Assembly (NCBI RefSeq): GCF_008386585.1
Contig: NZ_VUOB01000001.1
Location: forward strand, 45,201 to 109,200
Direction: 5' to 3'
DNA length: 64,000 nucleotides
Origin: Solihabitans fulvus
GTDB taxonomy: Bacteria; Actinomycetota; Actinomycetes; Mycobacteriales; Pseudonocardiaceae
Part shown: one piece after another, positions 27,064 through 36,367 of the stretch
Numbering within the stretch: position 1 is the stretch's first letter
How the letters are laid out: every line of letters starts with the position of its first letter
Notes under the pieces: model-generated
Database searches by the model: none
The model's input: only the letters and a program-made list of their open reading frames with translations
What the model was told of the DNA's origin: nothing
Position numbers and translations under genes: made by a program

Positions 27064-28311
27064 GTGCGCGATCCCATCCCCCGGCCCGAGTCCCCGACAA
27101 GGGCAGTGCCGGACGCGAGCCTGCGCTGGTTCGGCCTGTGGGACGCCTACTTCGCGGTGTCCTATGTGATCACTGTCGGGCTGCTGATCATGTCCGGCGG
27201 AGCGTCCGGGCGGGTGGCCTACGCGGTCGTGGCGCTCACCCTGATCGTGCCGTGGTACGCCGGTTTCGGCCGCAGGCTGATGACCAGCGCCGGCGGCGGC
27301 CGACCCGCTGTGGTGTTCGCGGTCGGCCTCATCGCGCTGTTCGTCGCGGCGATCGCGCTGGACGTGTCCGCCTCCTACGCGCTGTTCGCGATCTGCCCGA
27401 TGCTGCTGATGAGCCTGGCGACCGGCCCGGCGCTCGCGATAGTGCTGCTGGCGAACCTGCTGCCGACCACCGTGGTGTGGCTCACCACGGGGTCGCGGGA
27501 GAGCGCGCTCGGCCTCCTGCCGGCCGCGCTGCTGAACATCGCGCTCGCGGTGCTGCTCGGGCTGTGGATCACCAGGATGGCGCGGCAGAGCCGGGAACGG
27601 GCGCGGCTGATCGAGGAGTTGCGGCGCAGCCGCGCCGAGGTGGCCCAACTGTCCCATCAGGCGGGCATCGCGGCCGAGCGGGAGCGGCTGGCCAGGGAGA
27701 TCCACGACACCGTCGCGCAGGGACTCACCAGCATCATCGGGCTCGTGCAGGCCGCCGAGTCCGAGTTGGCCGACGCGCCGGACCTGGCCCGCCGGCATCT
27801 CGGCCTCGCGGCGCGGGCCGCGAAGGAGAACCTGGCCGAGACTCGGGAGTTCGTCGCGGCGCTGACCCCGATTCCGTTGCGGGACAACCCGTTGCCCGAG
27901 GCGGTGCGTCGGCAGGCTGACGCGCTCGCCGCGGAGACCGGGCTGTCCGTGCGCTACGCGGCGACCGGCGCGGAGTTCCCGGTGCCGACGGCGGTCGGGG
28001 TGGTACTGCTGCGCGCGGCGCAGGAGTCGCTGGCGAACATCCGCCGGCACGCTGGCGCCGTCGAGGTGTCGGTGCGGCTGGACTACGGCGATTCCGGTGT
28101 GCGGCTGACGGTCGCCGACGACGGCGGCGGGTTCGAGGTGGATCCGGACAGGGAGGGCTTCGGCCTGCGTGGTCTGCGCGGCAGGGTGGCAGACATCGGG
28201 GGTGCGGTGACGGTGACGAGCGATCCGGGGGTCGGCACGGTCGTCGAGGTGGTCGTGCCGCTGCGCGGCCCGGAGGGAGCTGGCGTGGCGGAGGTGGGCG
28301 GAGATGCCTGA
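27064..28311 (+). CDS. Sensor histidine kinase (NarL/LiaS class)
   Basis: 415 residues from GTG 27064. Five to six membrane helices occupy about residues 20-185. The HisKA_3 phosphoacceptor region reads ERLAREIHDTVAQGLTSI, followed by the HATPase core with NxxxHA (LANIRRHAG), DDGGGFEVD and GLRGLRGRV. The sensor has no large extracytoplasmic domain, so it probably senses within or near the membrane. It overlaps the response regulator by eight bases. Confidence 0.9.
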   Translation: MRDPIPRPESPTRAVPDASLRWFGLWDAYFAVSYVITVGLLIMSGGASGRVAYAVVALTLIVPWYAGFGRRLMTSAGGGRPAVVFAVGLIALFVAAIALDVSASYALFAICPMLLMSLATGPALAIVLLANLLPTTVVWLTTGSRESALGLLPAALLNIALAVLLGLWITRMARQSRERARLIEELRRSRAEVAQLSHQAGIAAERERLAREIHDTVAQGLTSIIGLVQAAESELADAPDLARRHLGLAARAAKENLAETREFVAALTPIPLRDNPLPEAVRRQADALAAETGLSVRYAATGAEFPVPTAVGVVLLRAAQESLANIRRHAGAVEVSVRLDYGDSGVRLTVADDGGGFEVDPDREGFGLRGLRGRVADIGGAVTVTSDPGVGTVVEVVVPLRGPEGAGVAEVGGDA

Positions 28312-28939
28312 GGGCGACGAGATCCGGGTGTTGCTGGCCGACGATCACCCGGTGGTGCGGGAGGGCCTGTCGGCGATGCTGGAGTCCGCGCCGGACATCT
28401 CGGTGGTCGGCATGGCTGGCAGCGGCGAGGAGGCGGTGGCGCTCGCCGCCGCGGTGCGGCCGGACGTGGTCCTGATGGACCTGCGGATGGGCGAGCTGGA
28501 CGGGGTGACGGCCGCGGCGCGGATCCTGGCCAGGTCACCGGAGGTTCGGGTGGTCGTGGTCACCACCTACGAGAGCGACGCGGACATCCTGCGTGCCGTC
28601 GAGGCCGGGGCGGTCGGCTATCTGCTCAAGGGTTCGTCGCGGGCGGAGCTGATCGGCTCGGTGCGCGCGGCCGCGCGCGGCGAGACCGTGCTGTCGCCCG
28701 CCGTGGCGAGCCGGCTGTTCCGAGCGCGTGCGCCGGAGCCGAACGCGTTGTCCGAGCGGGAACGCGAGGTGCTGCGGCTGGTGAGCCGGGGCCTGACGAA
28801 CGCGGACATCGGCAGGGAGCTGTTCATCGGCGAGGCGACGGTGAAAACGCATCTGCTGCGGGCGTTCAAGAAGTTGGACGTGTCCGATCGGACCGCCGCC
28901 GTGATCGTCGCGTTGGAACGCGGACTGCTCGGCACCTGA
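28304..28939 (+). CDS. LuxR/NarL-type response regulator
   Basis: 211 residues. Receiver domain with LADDHPVVREGL and phosphoacceptor LMDLRMG; LuxR-type HTH in the C-terminal third (LSEREREVLRLVSRGLTNADIGRELFIGEATVKTHL). It forms a two-component system with the kinase. Targets cannot be read here; the divergent membrane operon at 24283-26928 is a possible local target. Confidence 0.92.
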   Translation: MPEGDEIRVLLADDHPVVREGLSAMLESAPDISVVGMAGSGEEAVALAAAVRPDVVLMDLRMGELDGVTAAARILARSPEVRVVVVTTYESDADILRAVEAGAVGYLLKGSSRAELIGSVRAAARGETVLSPAVASRLFRARAPEPNALSEREREVLRLVSRGLTNADIGRELFIGEATVKTHLLRAFKKLDVSDRTAAVIVALERGLLGT

Positions 28940-28976
28940 ATCGGCCGGGCAAGAAATTCGGACCGTTAACCGTGAG

Positions 28977-29007
28977 TCCGGCCGAACTCGAATCGAATTC
29001 GGCCGGA
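28977..29007. terminator. Bidirectional terminator between response regulator and mihF
   Basis: A 10-bp perfect stem (TCCGGCCGAA 28977-28986 with TTCGGCCGGA 28998-29007) with an 11-base loop, placed between two convergent genes. Confidence 0.7.
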
Positions 29008-29044
29008 CGCACCGTCAACTAAGAGCTACTCAAGCAACTACGAG

Positions 29045-29356
29045 CTACGCAAGCTTGTCGAGCAGTGCCGCGCGCTGCTTGTCGCCGAGGCCGGCCGCGC
29101 GCCGGTTGGCGTCGACACCGGTCTCCTCCATGAGCGCGGTCACCTTGGCGGGGCCGTAGCCGGGCAGCGCCTTGAGCAGCTGCACGACCTTGGTCTTGCC
29201 AACGAGCACGTCGGTCTTGGCGTTGGCCAACACCTGCTGGATGGTCTTCTCGCCGCTCTTGAGCGACGCCAGCAGTTCGGAACGAGCCTTCCTGACCTCA
29301 GCCGCCTTGGCCAAGGCTGCCGCACGCTGCTCCGGAGTCAAGGTAGGTAGAGCCAC
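29045..29356 (-). CDS. mihF: Actinobacterial integration host factor (mIHF-like)
   Basis: 103 residues, helical and basic: LTPEQRAAALAKAAEVRKARSELL, then the H2TH-like segment LLKALPGYGPAKVTALMEETGVDANRRAAGLG. It is a small nucleoid-associated DNA-bending protein. The usual mihF neighbours (pyrF, gmk) are absent, so this may be a second copy. Confidence 0.88.
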   Translation of the reverse strand: MALPTLTPEQRAAALAKAAEVRKARSELLASLKSGEKTIQQVLANAKTDVLVGKTKVVQLLKALPGYGPAKVTALMEETGVDANRRAAGLGDKQRAALLDKLA

Positions 29357-30077
29357 TCTTCACATTCCTTCCACTGAGGACAGTCCACACCGCACACCTC
29401 AGACGGCACTCAACCACCTCACCAGGGCATTCAGCAAGCCAAACGCGCACCAGTGGCGGATTGCACCAGCCCGGTGACCAGGTGACGCACAAACGACACA
29501 AGCATGGTTACCCGTCGGAGGGCAAGTCCACACGCCCTTGTCGCGCAAAAGTTTGTCTTACTTCTGTCACCTGGTCGGACACCCCAACGGAGCCGGACGG
29601 CTACCCCGCGTGCCGAATCGTGTCGCCCTGACACGGCCGACCGACCGCGCCGCACGCCGATCGGATCACACTGTCCGCTGTGGACGGTGTCGGCCCGAGA
29701 CGATCACTCGAAGGAGGGATTCTCTTGCCCACCAAGGGATTACCGTCGAGCGGGGCCTACAGGACGCGGTCGACCGACCGCGCGGGGCAGGCCGGAGCGG
29801 CGCTGACCGGATCCGCGCGACCGCAAGCCGGATCCGTCACCCTGCGCGACAGAAACGTTACAGAGTAGGGCGCATCGGTCCGACACCCACGGTAACGAGG
29901 AGGCCGGGGTGGTTTCCCTCGGTCAGGGCTGTCATCATGGAGGGGTCCCGGGACCTTCGTCCCGACGACGGTCTGCGCCCTGCAGGTCGCCTGACGGCGG
30001 TTCGCGATGCATGGATCTCGATCCAGATGTCCCGAGGCCCCGTTGTTGGGTCGCCTCAGGTCGAAGGAAGGTGCCGC
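29357..30077. other. 721-bp region upstream of mihF with small ORF candidates and hairpins
   Basis: No recognisable gene of normal size lies here. It should hold the mihF promoter (reading left). Other visible elements: a GAAGGAGGG ribosome site with a 47-codon TTG ORF (29725-29868); a 12-bp palindrome GGTCCCGGGACC (29943-29954) leading directly into GGGAC-CTTC-GTCCC (29949-29962); and a possible ATG at 29936 in frame with the small gene at 30078. Confidence 0.5.
29725..29868 (+). CDS. Possible 47-codon ORF with TTG start and TTA codon
   Basis: A strong ribosome site (AAGGAGGG, 29711-29718) precedes TTG 29725. The predicted peptide starts LPTKGLPSSGAYRTR and is Arg/Ser-rich with no recognisable family. 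Its sixth codon is TTA. It may simply be a chance ORF: only the ribosome site favours it. Confidence 0.25.
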   Translation: MPTKGLPSSGAYRTRSTDRAGQAGAALTGSARPQAGSVTLRDRNVTE

Positions 30078-30284
30078 ATGACCTTGGCCCGACACGCCAG
30101 CCCCGTGAACGAGAACGACCGATTCGCCGAGTTGCGGGCGAGCGAGAAGATCCACTGCGAGATCCAGAACGGCAGGGCGGCCCGTCTCGTCGCCCATCAC
30201 GCCTCCGACGCGCAGGACTGCGGACGTCTGTTGGAGATGCTCGGCCTGGAGGCCGTCGACGGTAAGCGGCAGATGACGACCTGA
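30078..30284 (+). CDS. Small hypothetical protein
   Basis: 68 residues from ATG 30078, preceded by GAAGGAAGG. The sequence includes ENDRFAELRASEKIHCEIQNGR and RLLEMLGLEAVDGKR, soluble and charged, with one or two helices. Not recognised. A transcript terminator follows at 30323. An in-frame ATG at 29936 would give a longer form of 115 residues. A single Cys may be noted. Confidence 0.5.
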   Translation: MTLARHASPVNENDRFAELRASEKIHCEIQNGRAARLVAHHASDAQDCGRLLEMLGLEAVDGKRQMTT

Positions 30285-30322
30285 TCGCCTGGCCGGGCGA
30301 CCGCGAACCGGCGACAGCGCGA

Positions 30323-30363
30323 AAGGGGCGGTTCCCACTCCGATGGAATGGGAACCGCCCCTT
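30323..30363. terminator. Bidirectional terminator between the small ORF and the cold-shock gene
   Basis: A stem of about 15-17 bp: AAGGGGCGGTTCCCA (30323-30337) with TGGGAACCGCCCCTT (30349-30363), loop of 11 bases, plus a U-rich start (TTCGCTGTG) on the plus side. Confidence 0.85.
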
Positions 30364-30390
30364 CGCTGTGTTCCGACCGGCTAGGTCAGA

Positions 30391-30594
30391 TCAGACGACG
30401 GTCACGCCGGTCGCCTGCGGACCCTTGGCGCCCTGGCCAAGGTCGTACTGCACGCGCTGGTTCTCCTCCAGGCTGCGGAAGCCGCCGCTCTGGATCTCGG
30501 AGTAGTGCACGAACACGTCGGCGCTGCCGTCCTCGGGCGCGATGAAACCGAAGCCCTTTTCGGCGTTGAACCACTTCACGGTGCCGTTAGCCAT
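30391..30594 (-). CDS. Cold-shock-domain protein
   Basis: 67 residues of the CspA family. [20 protein letters not shown] and [10 protein letters not shown] carry the RNP1 (KGFGFI) and RNP2 (VFVHY) motifs. RNA/single-stranded DNA chaperone. The region 30595-30877 upstream is a long 5' leader of about 280 bp with no ORF, which could hold the post-transcriptional control usual for csp genes. Confidence 0.95.
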   Translation of the reverse strand: MANGTVKWFNAEKGFGFIAPEDGSADVFVHYSEIQSGGFRSLEENQRVQYDLGQGAKGPQATGVTVV

Positions 30595-30877
30595 GATTTG
30601 TCTCCTCAACAGGTGACGGATGCGGGAAGCCGCCGATGCGGCGACCCGGGCCTGTCTCAAGCGGGAGGACTCTCTCCCACAACCTGGAGGAAACCCACAC
30701 ACGAGCAACATCATCGTTTCGCGAGCGCGTCGAAATCGCGCCAGCAAAACCACTGACCGATGACAGTCAACCACACTTCCCGGGGTCGCGGGGTGTGACG
30801 GTCCCCGCGACCGGCCCGTTCACCCGACCGAGTGCGTCACACCCTCGGCGCGGCGGATCGGAGGGCGGGCGACGCGG

Positions 30878-31537
30878 TCAGGCCCGGTAGACCAGCGTGT
30901 ACCGCCAGAACAGGTGGCGCCGGATGATCGCGCCGGGCAGCAGCCGACGGGCCTCGGTGCGGATCTCGGCCAGGGTCATGCTCGCCGGCAGCACCGGCGC
31001 GCGGTGCCCGAGCGCGGATCGACGGTTACCGGTGAGCAGCACGGCGTGACCGAGCCCCATGGCGACGTTGGCCGGCACCGCGGCCAGGCTCAGCCACCGG
31101 TCCGAGCGGGTCTCCTCGCGGTAACAGCCGAGGATGACCAGCGTGCCGCCCGGCGTGAGCAGGCCGCGCAGGCGTTCGACCGCGGGACCGAAGGGCAGGT
31201 GGTGGATGCTGGCCAGGCAGCTGATCGCGTCGTAGCGGTCCAGCGGGAGTTCGAGGGCGTCGCCGACGAGGAATCGAACCGACTTCCCCGCCGTCGCGGC
31301 CACGGCCGCCGCCACGGTCGGCGCGGACCGGTCCACGGCGTCGACGTGGTCCGCGCGCGCCGCGAGCCTGCGGGCGAAATCCCCTGTGCCGCAACCGATG
31401 TCGAGCGCGCGCGAGACGCGCGCGGGCAGCCTGCGGAGCAGGGTGCGGTGGTAGTGCGCGTTGTGGTCCCAGGCGAGCACGCGCATCACCTGGTGCAGTG
31501 CGGAGACGAGAGCGGTGGTGGCACCGGGCTCAGCCAT
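30878..31537 (-). CDS. Class I SAM-dependent methyltransferase
   Basis: 219 residues from ATG 31537. Motif I is LDIGCGTGDFARRL, motif II follows at VDAVDRSAPT, and motif post-I VGDALELPLDRYDAISCLASIHHL matches the methyltransferase type 11 family. C-terminal half includes GGTLVILGCYREE. Substrate unknown; it overlaps the MarR regulator by eight bases and may modify the ligand or a resistance target. Confidence 0.82.
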   Translation of the reverse strand: MAEPGATTALVSALHQVMRVLAWDHNAHYHRTLLRRLPARVSRALDIGCGTGDFARRLAARADHVDAVDRSAPTVAAAVAATAGKSVRFLVGDALELPLDRYDAISCLASIHHLPFGPAVERLRGLLTPGGTLVILGCYREETRSDRWLSLAAVPANVAMGLGHAVLLTGNRRSALGHRAPVLPASMTLAEIRTEARRLLPGAIIRRHLFWRYTLVYRA

Positions 31538-31982
31538 CCAGGTCGGTCCTTTCGGCGACGCGGGCGAGCAGGGCGACGAGCTGCCCCCGTTCGGCGTCCG
31601 AGAGCGCGGCGAGCAGCCGGTCGTTGGCGCGGCCGACGAGGCGGTCGAGACGGCGGAGCACCTTCCCGCCCTCGGCGGACAGCGTGATGGCGTTGCGCCG
31701 CCGATCCCGGTCGTCCCTGGCGCGCACCACCAGCGCGCGCTCCTCGAGTTCGTTGAGCACGGCGACCATGTCGCTGCCGTCGATGTCCAACTGCCGCCCC
31801 AGTTCGGCCTGCGCGACCGGGCCGCACTCGGCGATCGCCGCCAGCACGAGGTAGTGCCGCCTGCGCACGCCACACTCGGCCAGCTCGTCGGTGAGCAGCC
31901 GGCCCCCGCGCGCGGCGGCGCGCTCCAGCAGCAGGGATGGCAGGCGCCGCAAGGCTTCCGGACTCGACGTCACGGCCGACAC
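31530..31982 (-). CDS. MarR-family regulator
   Basis: 150 residues from GTG 31982. Winged HTH: VAQAELGRQLDIDGSDMVAVLNELEERALVVRARDDRDRRRNAITLSAEGG. Divergent from the quinone oxidoreductase, with a perfect inverted repeat between the two genes, and cotranscribed with the methyltransferase. Confidence 0.9.
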   Translation of the reverse strand: MSAVTSSPEALRRLPSLLLERAAARGGRLLTDELAECGVRRRHYLVLAAIAECGPVAQAELGRQLDIDGSDMVAVLNELEERALVVRARDDRDRRRNAITLSAEGGKVLRRLDRLVGRANDRLLAALSDAERGQLVALLARVAERTDLDG

Positions 31983-32008
31983 CCTACCCGGCGGCTCGTC
32001 GCGTCCCC

Positions 32009-32055
32009 TTGACGCGACCGACGATCACGGTGTTAACGTTGGTCTCACCAACGTT
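32009..32055 (+). promoter_or_regulatory. Promoter and perfect MarR operator of the oxidoreductase gene
   Basis: A -35-like TTGACG at 32009-32014 is followed, 17 bases later, by a -10-like GTTAAC (32032-32037). Overlapping the -10 lies a perfect inverted repeat: AACGTTGGT (32035-32043), CTC, ACCAACGTT (32047-32055). Half of the site repeats immediately after (GGTCTCACCAATG). A bound MarR dimer would block the -10 element, so repression is expected. Confidence 0.8.
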
Positions 32056-32083
32056 GGTCTCACCAATGAATACGGAGCAGCCC

Positions 32084-33094
32084 ATGCGCATCGTCCGCTA
32101 CCACCAGCACGGCGGTCCCGAGGTGTTGCGGATCGAGGAGGCGGACACGCCCAGCCCCGGTCCCGGCGAGGTGCTGATCAGGACCGAGGCCGTCGGCGTG
32201 AACTACGTGGAAACGCTGCGGCGCGGGGCGACGCTGCGCGCGTCCGGCGCCGCGTCGACGGCAACCACCCGCGCGCTGCACTCCGGACTGCCCGGCGCGC
32301 CCTCCGGCGACGTGGTCGGCCCGGTCGTCGCCGTCGGCGACGGCGTCACCGGTGTCCGCGTCGGCGACCGCGTCGCGACCGTCGTCCGCGACGGCGCGTA
32401 CGCGGACCACGGGATCGCGCAGGCACGCTGGCTGGTCCCGGTGCCGGCCGGGATGGACGCCGCCGAGGCGACGATCCTGGCCTCGCCCGCGCAGGTGGCG
32501 CTCGGCGTGCTGCGGACCGGGCGGCTCGCGGAAGGCGAGACCGTGTTGGTGCACAGCGCGGCAGGGGCGATCGGGCACCTGCTCGTCCAGCTCGCCAGGG
32601 CGCTTGGCGCTGGCCGGATCATCGCGACGGCGAGTTCGCCGGAGAAGCTGGACTTCGCCAGGTCCTTCGGCGCGGACGTGGCGATCGACTACCGCTCCGA
32701 CGCCTGGGCCGACGAGGTCGCCTCGGCGGCGGGCGGCCGCGGTGTCGACGTGGTCGCGGACAGCATCGGCGGGGAGGTCCTGCGCGCCGGTCTCCGGCTG
32801 CTCGCGCCGTACGGGCGGCTGGTGGTCTACGGAGCCATGGGCGACCTCACCGAGCCTGCGGCGTCGCCGATGGACGTCTTCGGCATGAAGTCCCTGACCG
32901 GCTTCGCGTTCTCGGAGCTGCGGCAGCACCGTCCCGACCTCGTCGACGACGGCATCCGCGAGGTGCTCGGGCACGTCGCGGCCGGCCGGCTGCGGGCCGC
33001 CGTGCACGCTCGGCTGCCGCTCGCGGACGCGGCCGAGGCGCACCGGATCCTGGAGTCCCGCACGCAGCTCGGCCGCGTGGTGCTGGTGCCCTGA
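32084..33094 (+). CDS. Zinc-independent quinone oxidoreductase / MDR-type NADPH reductase
   Basis: 336 residues from ATG 32084. N-terminal GroES-like half (RIVRYHQHGGPEVLRIEEADTPSPGPGEV), GVNYVE motif, and Rossmann motif HSAAGAIGHLLVQLARALGA. No structural or catalytic Zn cysteines, so it belongs to the quinone reductase (Qor) branch. NADPH-dependent reduction of quinones or alpha,beta-unsaturated carbonyls is likely. It is regulated by the divergent MarR. Confidence 0.88.
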   Translation: MRIVRYHQHGGPEVLRIEEADTPSPGPGEVLIRTEAVGVNYVETLRRGATLRASGAASTATTRALHSGLPGAPSGDVVGPVVAVGDGVTGVRVGDRVATVVRDGAYADHGIAQARWLVPVPAGMDAAEATILASPAQVALGVLRTGRLAEGETVLVHSAAGAIGHLLVQLARALGAGRIIATASSPEKLDFARSFGADVAIDYRSDAWADEVASAAGGRGVDVVADSIGGEVLRAGLRLLAPYGRLVVYGAMGDLTEPAASPMDVFGMKSLTGFAFSELRQHRPDLVDDGIREVLGHVAAGRLRAAVHARLPLADAAEAHRILESRTQLGRVVLVP

Positions 33095-33163
33095 CGCGGC
33101 GGCCGCGTTGTCGGTGTCGCCCGGCATCATGTGGCCGACAGCACGAGGCGGAGGGGGACGGCC

Positions 33164-33520
33164 ATGGTGACCGTCGAGGACGTGCGGCGGCTGGCGCTGA
33201 CGCTGCCGAGAACCACCGAGCACCTGATTCGCGACCGGGTGAAGTTCCGGGTCGGCCAGATCGTGTACGTCGCGTTCTCGCGCGACGAGACCACGATGGG
33301 TTTCGCGTTCCCGAAGGAAGAACGCGCCGCGCTGATCGAGGCCGAGCCGACGAAGTTCCACCCGCCGAGGCCGTCGGACGAGCGGTACAACTGGGTGTGC
33401 GTGTGGCTGGCCGCCATCGACGAGGACGAGATGACCGAGCTGGTGGTCGAGGCCTGGCGGATGGTGGTGCCCAAGCGAGTCGCCGCCGCGCACCTCGACG
33501 GCCTGATCGGCAAGGCCTAG
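33164..33520 (+). CDS. MmcQ/YjbR (DUF419)-family DNA-binding protein
   Basis: 118 residues from ATG 33164 (GGAGGGGG just upstream). VRRLALTLPRTTEHLIRDRVKFRVGQIVYVAFSRDETTMGFAFP and WVCVWLAAIDEDEMTELV match the CyaY-fold YjbR family. Function unknown; several members bind DNA. Convergent with the kinase gene. Confidence 0.82.
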   Translation: MVTVEDVRRLALTLPRTTEHLIRDRVKFRVGQIVYVAFSRDETTMGFAFPKEERAALIEAEPTKFHPPRPSDERYNWVCVWLAAIDEDEMTELVVEAWRMVVPKRVAAAHLDGLIGKA

Positions 33521-33544
33521 CCCGGAAACCCTTGCGGGGCAACG

Positions 33545-34438
<894 letters not shown>

Positions 34439-34466
34439 CCGGCCTCCCCAGGAACCTCCGTTGTGC

Positions 34467-36284
34467 CTAGGTGTTGGGCCGGAGGTGACCGTCGACAAGT
34501 CCGGCAAAGCCTAGCCCGACCAGCTTCTCCCCCAGTTCCGCCGCATCGCGCACGGCGTCCGCCAGCGCGGCGAGCTGGCGGAACGCCCTGCCGTACGCGC
34601 GCTGCTCGGCCAGGGACAGCCTGGGCAGCTGCGTCCGGCGCGCGTCCATCCGGCTGGAACCGGGGTACGCGCGGGGGTCTGCGGACCGCAGCACCCCGGC
34701 GAGGAAGTCGGGATCCAACCGCTCCTGGTCGACCCGGTAGCGGGCCAGGTACGGGCCGAGCACCGCGCCGTCGGTGTCGACGACCCTGGCCGCGCCGGTC
34801 GGCGCGGCGACGACGTCGCCCCTGGCCAGGGTGACCAGGCCGGGCTGGTGCTCGGTCCGGCCGGAGGGCGCGCTGCCGGTGGCCAGGTCGTCGGCGAGCA
34901 GCACGGGTAGGTCGCCGCCGTCAGTGCGCAGCCTGGTCGGCGCGTGCGCGATGGTAAGCAGGCCGGCCCTGGCCAGCTCGCCGATCGTGGTGGTCGGCGG
35001 CGTCCTCGGCTCAGCCAGCACCGCGAGGTCGGGCAGCGGGAGCGCCGCCGCGCGCAGCCGGTCCAGCGTCGCGGCGAACTCGGCCCCGAGGTCGCGGCCG
35101 GGGTGCCGGCCGCCGTGGCAGGCCGGGCTGAGGTCGACGTCCTCGTCGAGCAGGTCGATGACGCGCACCGCGCGACCGGGGGCGGGCGGCTCGGCGGCCG
35201 GTTCGCGCAGGTGCTGCCGCCAGGCGGTCTCGACGGCGGCCAGGTCGCCATCGGCCTCCATGGTGAGCAGGTGCGCGGGCGGCGGCTCGCCGGGCAGCGG
35301 GCGGCGCAGCAGCCACAGGTCGGGGCCGCCGTCGGTGAGGGTGACGACGGCGCGCAGGGTGCCGGACCGCAGCAGGTTCGCCCTGATCCGCCGACCGGGG
35401 CGGCGGCTCGCCGCGGCCTGCGGCATCAGGATCGCCACGAGGCCGCCGGGCCGCGCATGCGCGAGGCAGTGTTGGAGCCAGGCCAGTTCGGGCTCGCCGC
35501 GCGGCGGCAGGCCGTGTTCCCAGCGCGGGTCGGCGGTCAGCTCGTCGTAGCCCCAGGCGCGGTCGTGCAGGGGCGGGTCGCAGAGCACCGCGTCGACGAG
35601 CTCGCCGGGAAAGCCGTTGTGCCGCAGGGAGTCCGCGACGACGAACGCGGCCGGCACCTCGCGAAGGCCGAGGCGGACGGCGGCGATCAGCGCGGCGGAC
35701 GGGGCGGTCTCCTGGCCGAGCGCGCGGGCGGCAGGCGCGGCGAGCAGCAGCGTGCCGAGCCCACAGGCCGGGTCGAGCACGGTGCCGCCGTCCTGGCAGG
35801 CCAGCCGCGCCAGCAGGGCGGCGATGTCGGCGGGGGTGCCGGACAGCCGTCGCGAGTGCGCCTCCTGGTAGCGCTCGCAGAGGAACTCGAAGGCGTCCAG
35901 GCTGCCGCGTTCGGCCGCCAGGTCGGTGATGAGGCCGATCAGCGCGGGATCGGTGAGCGCGAGGCCGTCGTGGCCGGGCGGTTCCCGGCCGGCGAGGCGG
36001 GCCAGCAGCGCGCCGGCGCCCGCGACGAGCTCGCCGAGCCGCAGGTCCTCGCCCGAGGCGCGCAGCTGCTGCCAGGCGCGGTCGGCGAGGGAGACCTCGA
36101 ACGCCTTTCCGTTGCGCCGCAACCAGCTCTCCACCTCGCGCAGCGAGAACAGCGGGCTGGACGCGGTGCCGCCGACGGGCTCGGGGAAGTCCTCGTGCCG
36201 GCGACGCCAGTTGCTCACCGCCGCCCGCCCCACGTCGCCGAGCCGCGCGATGTCCGCCGCGGTCACGGTCGTGTCCTGGCTCAT
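34467..36284 (-). CDS. Orphan class I N6-adenine-type DNA methyltransferase with HTH and HsdS-like tail
   Basis: 605 residues from ATG 36284. Residues 1-60 form a helix-turn-helix (TAADIARLGDVGRAAVSNWRRR). The methyltransferase core follows with motif I DPACGLGT (about 171-178), and motif IV reads CDPPL (about 235-239) where aromatic NPPY/F is normal. The C-terminal 250 residues resemble a type I specificity subunit half, including VTLARGDVVAAPTG and LPRLSLAEQRAYGR, the AEQR helix of HsdS proteins. No HsdR lies nearby. It may methylate DNA as a solitary enzyme, possibly altered by the unusual motif IV. Confidence 0.78.
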   Translation of the reverse strand: MSQDTTVTAADIARLGDVGRAAVSNWRRRHEDFPEPVGGTASSPLFSLREVESWLRRNGKAFEVSLADRAWQQLRASGEDLRLGELVAGAGALLARLAGREPPGHDGLALTDPALIGLITDLAAERGSLDAFEFLCERYQEAHSRRLSGTPADIAALLARLACQDGGTVLDPACGLGTLLLAAPAARALGQETAPSAALIAAVRLGLREVPAAFVVADSLRHNGFPGELVDAVLCDPPLHDRAWGYDELTADPRWEHGLPPRGEPELAWLQHCLAHARPGGLVAILMPQAAASRRPGRRIRANLLRSGTLRAVVTLTDGGPDLWLLRRPLPGEPPPAHLLTMEADGDLAAVETAWRQHLREPAAEPPAPGRAVRVIDLLDEDVDLSPACHGGRHPGRDLGAEFAATLDRLRAAALPLPDLAVLAEPRTPPTTTIGELARAGLLTIAHAPTRLRTDGGDLPVLLADDLATGSAPSGRTEHQPGLVTLARGDVVAAPTGAARVVDTDGAVLGPYLARYRVDQERLDPDFLAGVLRSADPRAYPGSSRMDARRTQLPRLSLAEQRAYGRAFRQLAALADAVRDAAELGEKLVGLGFAGLVDGHLRPNT

Positions 36285-36332
36285 TGCCGCGATCCTAGGC
36301 CACCTCGCACACACGGTCCACAAGACTCATGC

Positions 36333-36367
36333 TTGTGAACTCTATTCACAACTGCTCTACTGCATGC
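36333..36367 (+). promoter_or_regulatory. Promoter and 19-bp inverted repeat upstream of the phosphatase gene
   Basis: Perfect inverted repeat TTGTGAA (36333-36339), CTCTA, TTCACAA (36345-36351). Its left arm doubles as a -35 (TTGTGA), and TCTACT at 36356-36361 is a plausible -10 with 17-base spacing. The predicted start of transcription would be at or next to ATG 36368, implying a leaderless mRNA. The repeat also lies before the divergent methyltransferase gene (36284), so one regulator may control both. Confidence 0.6.
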
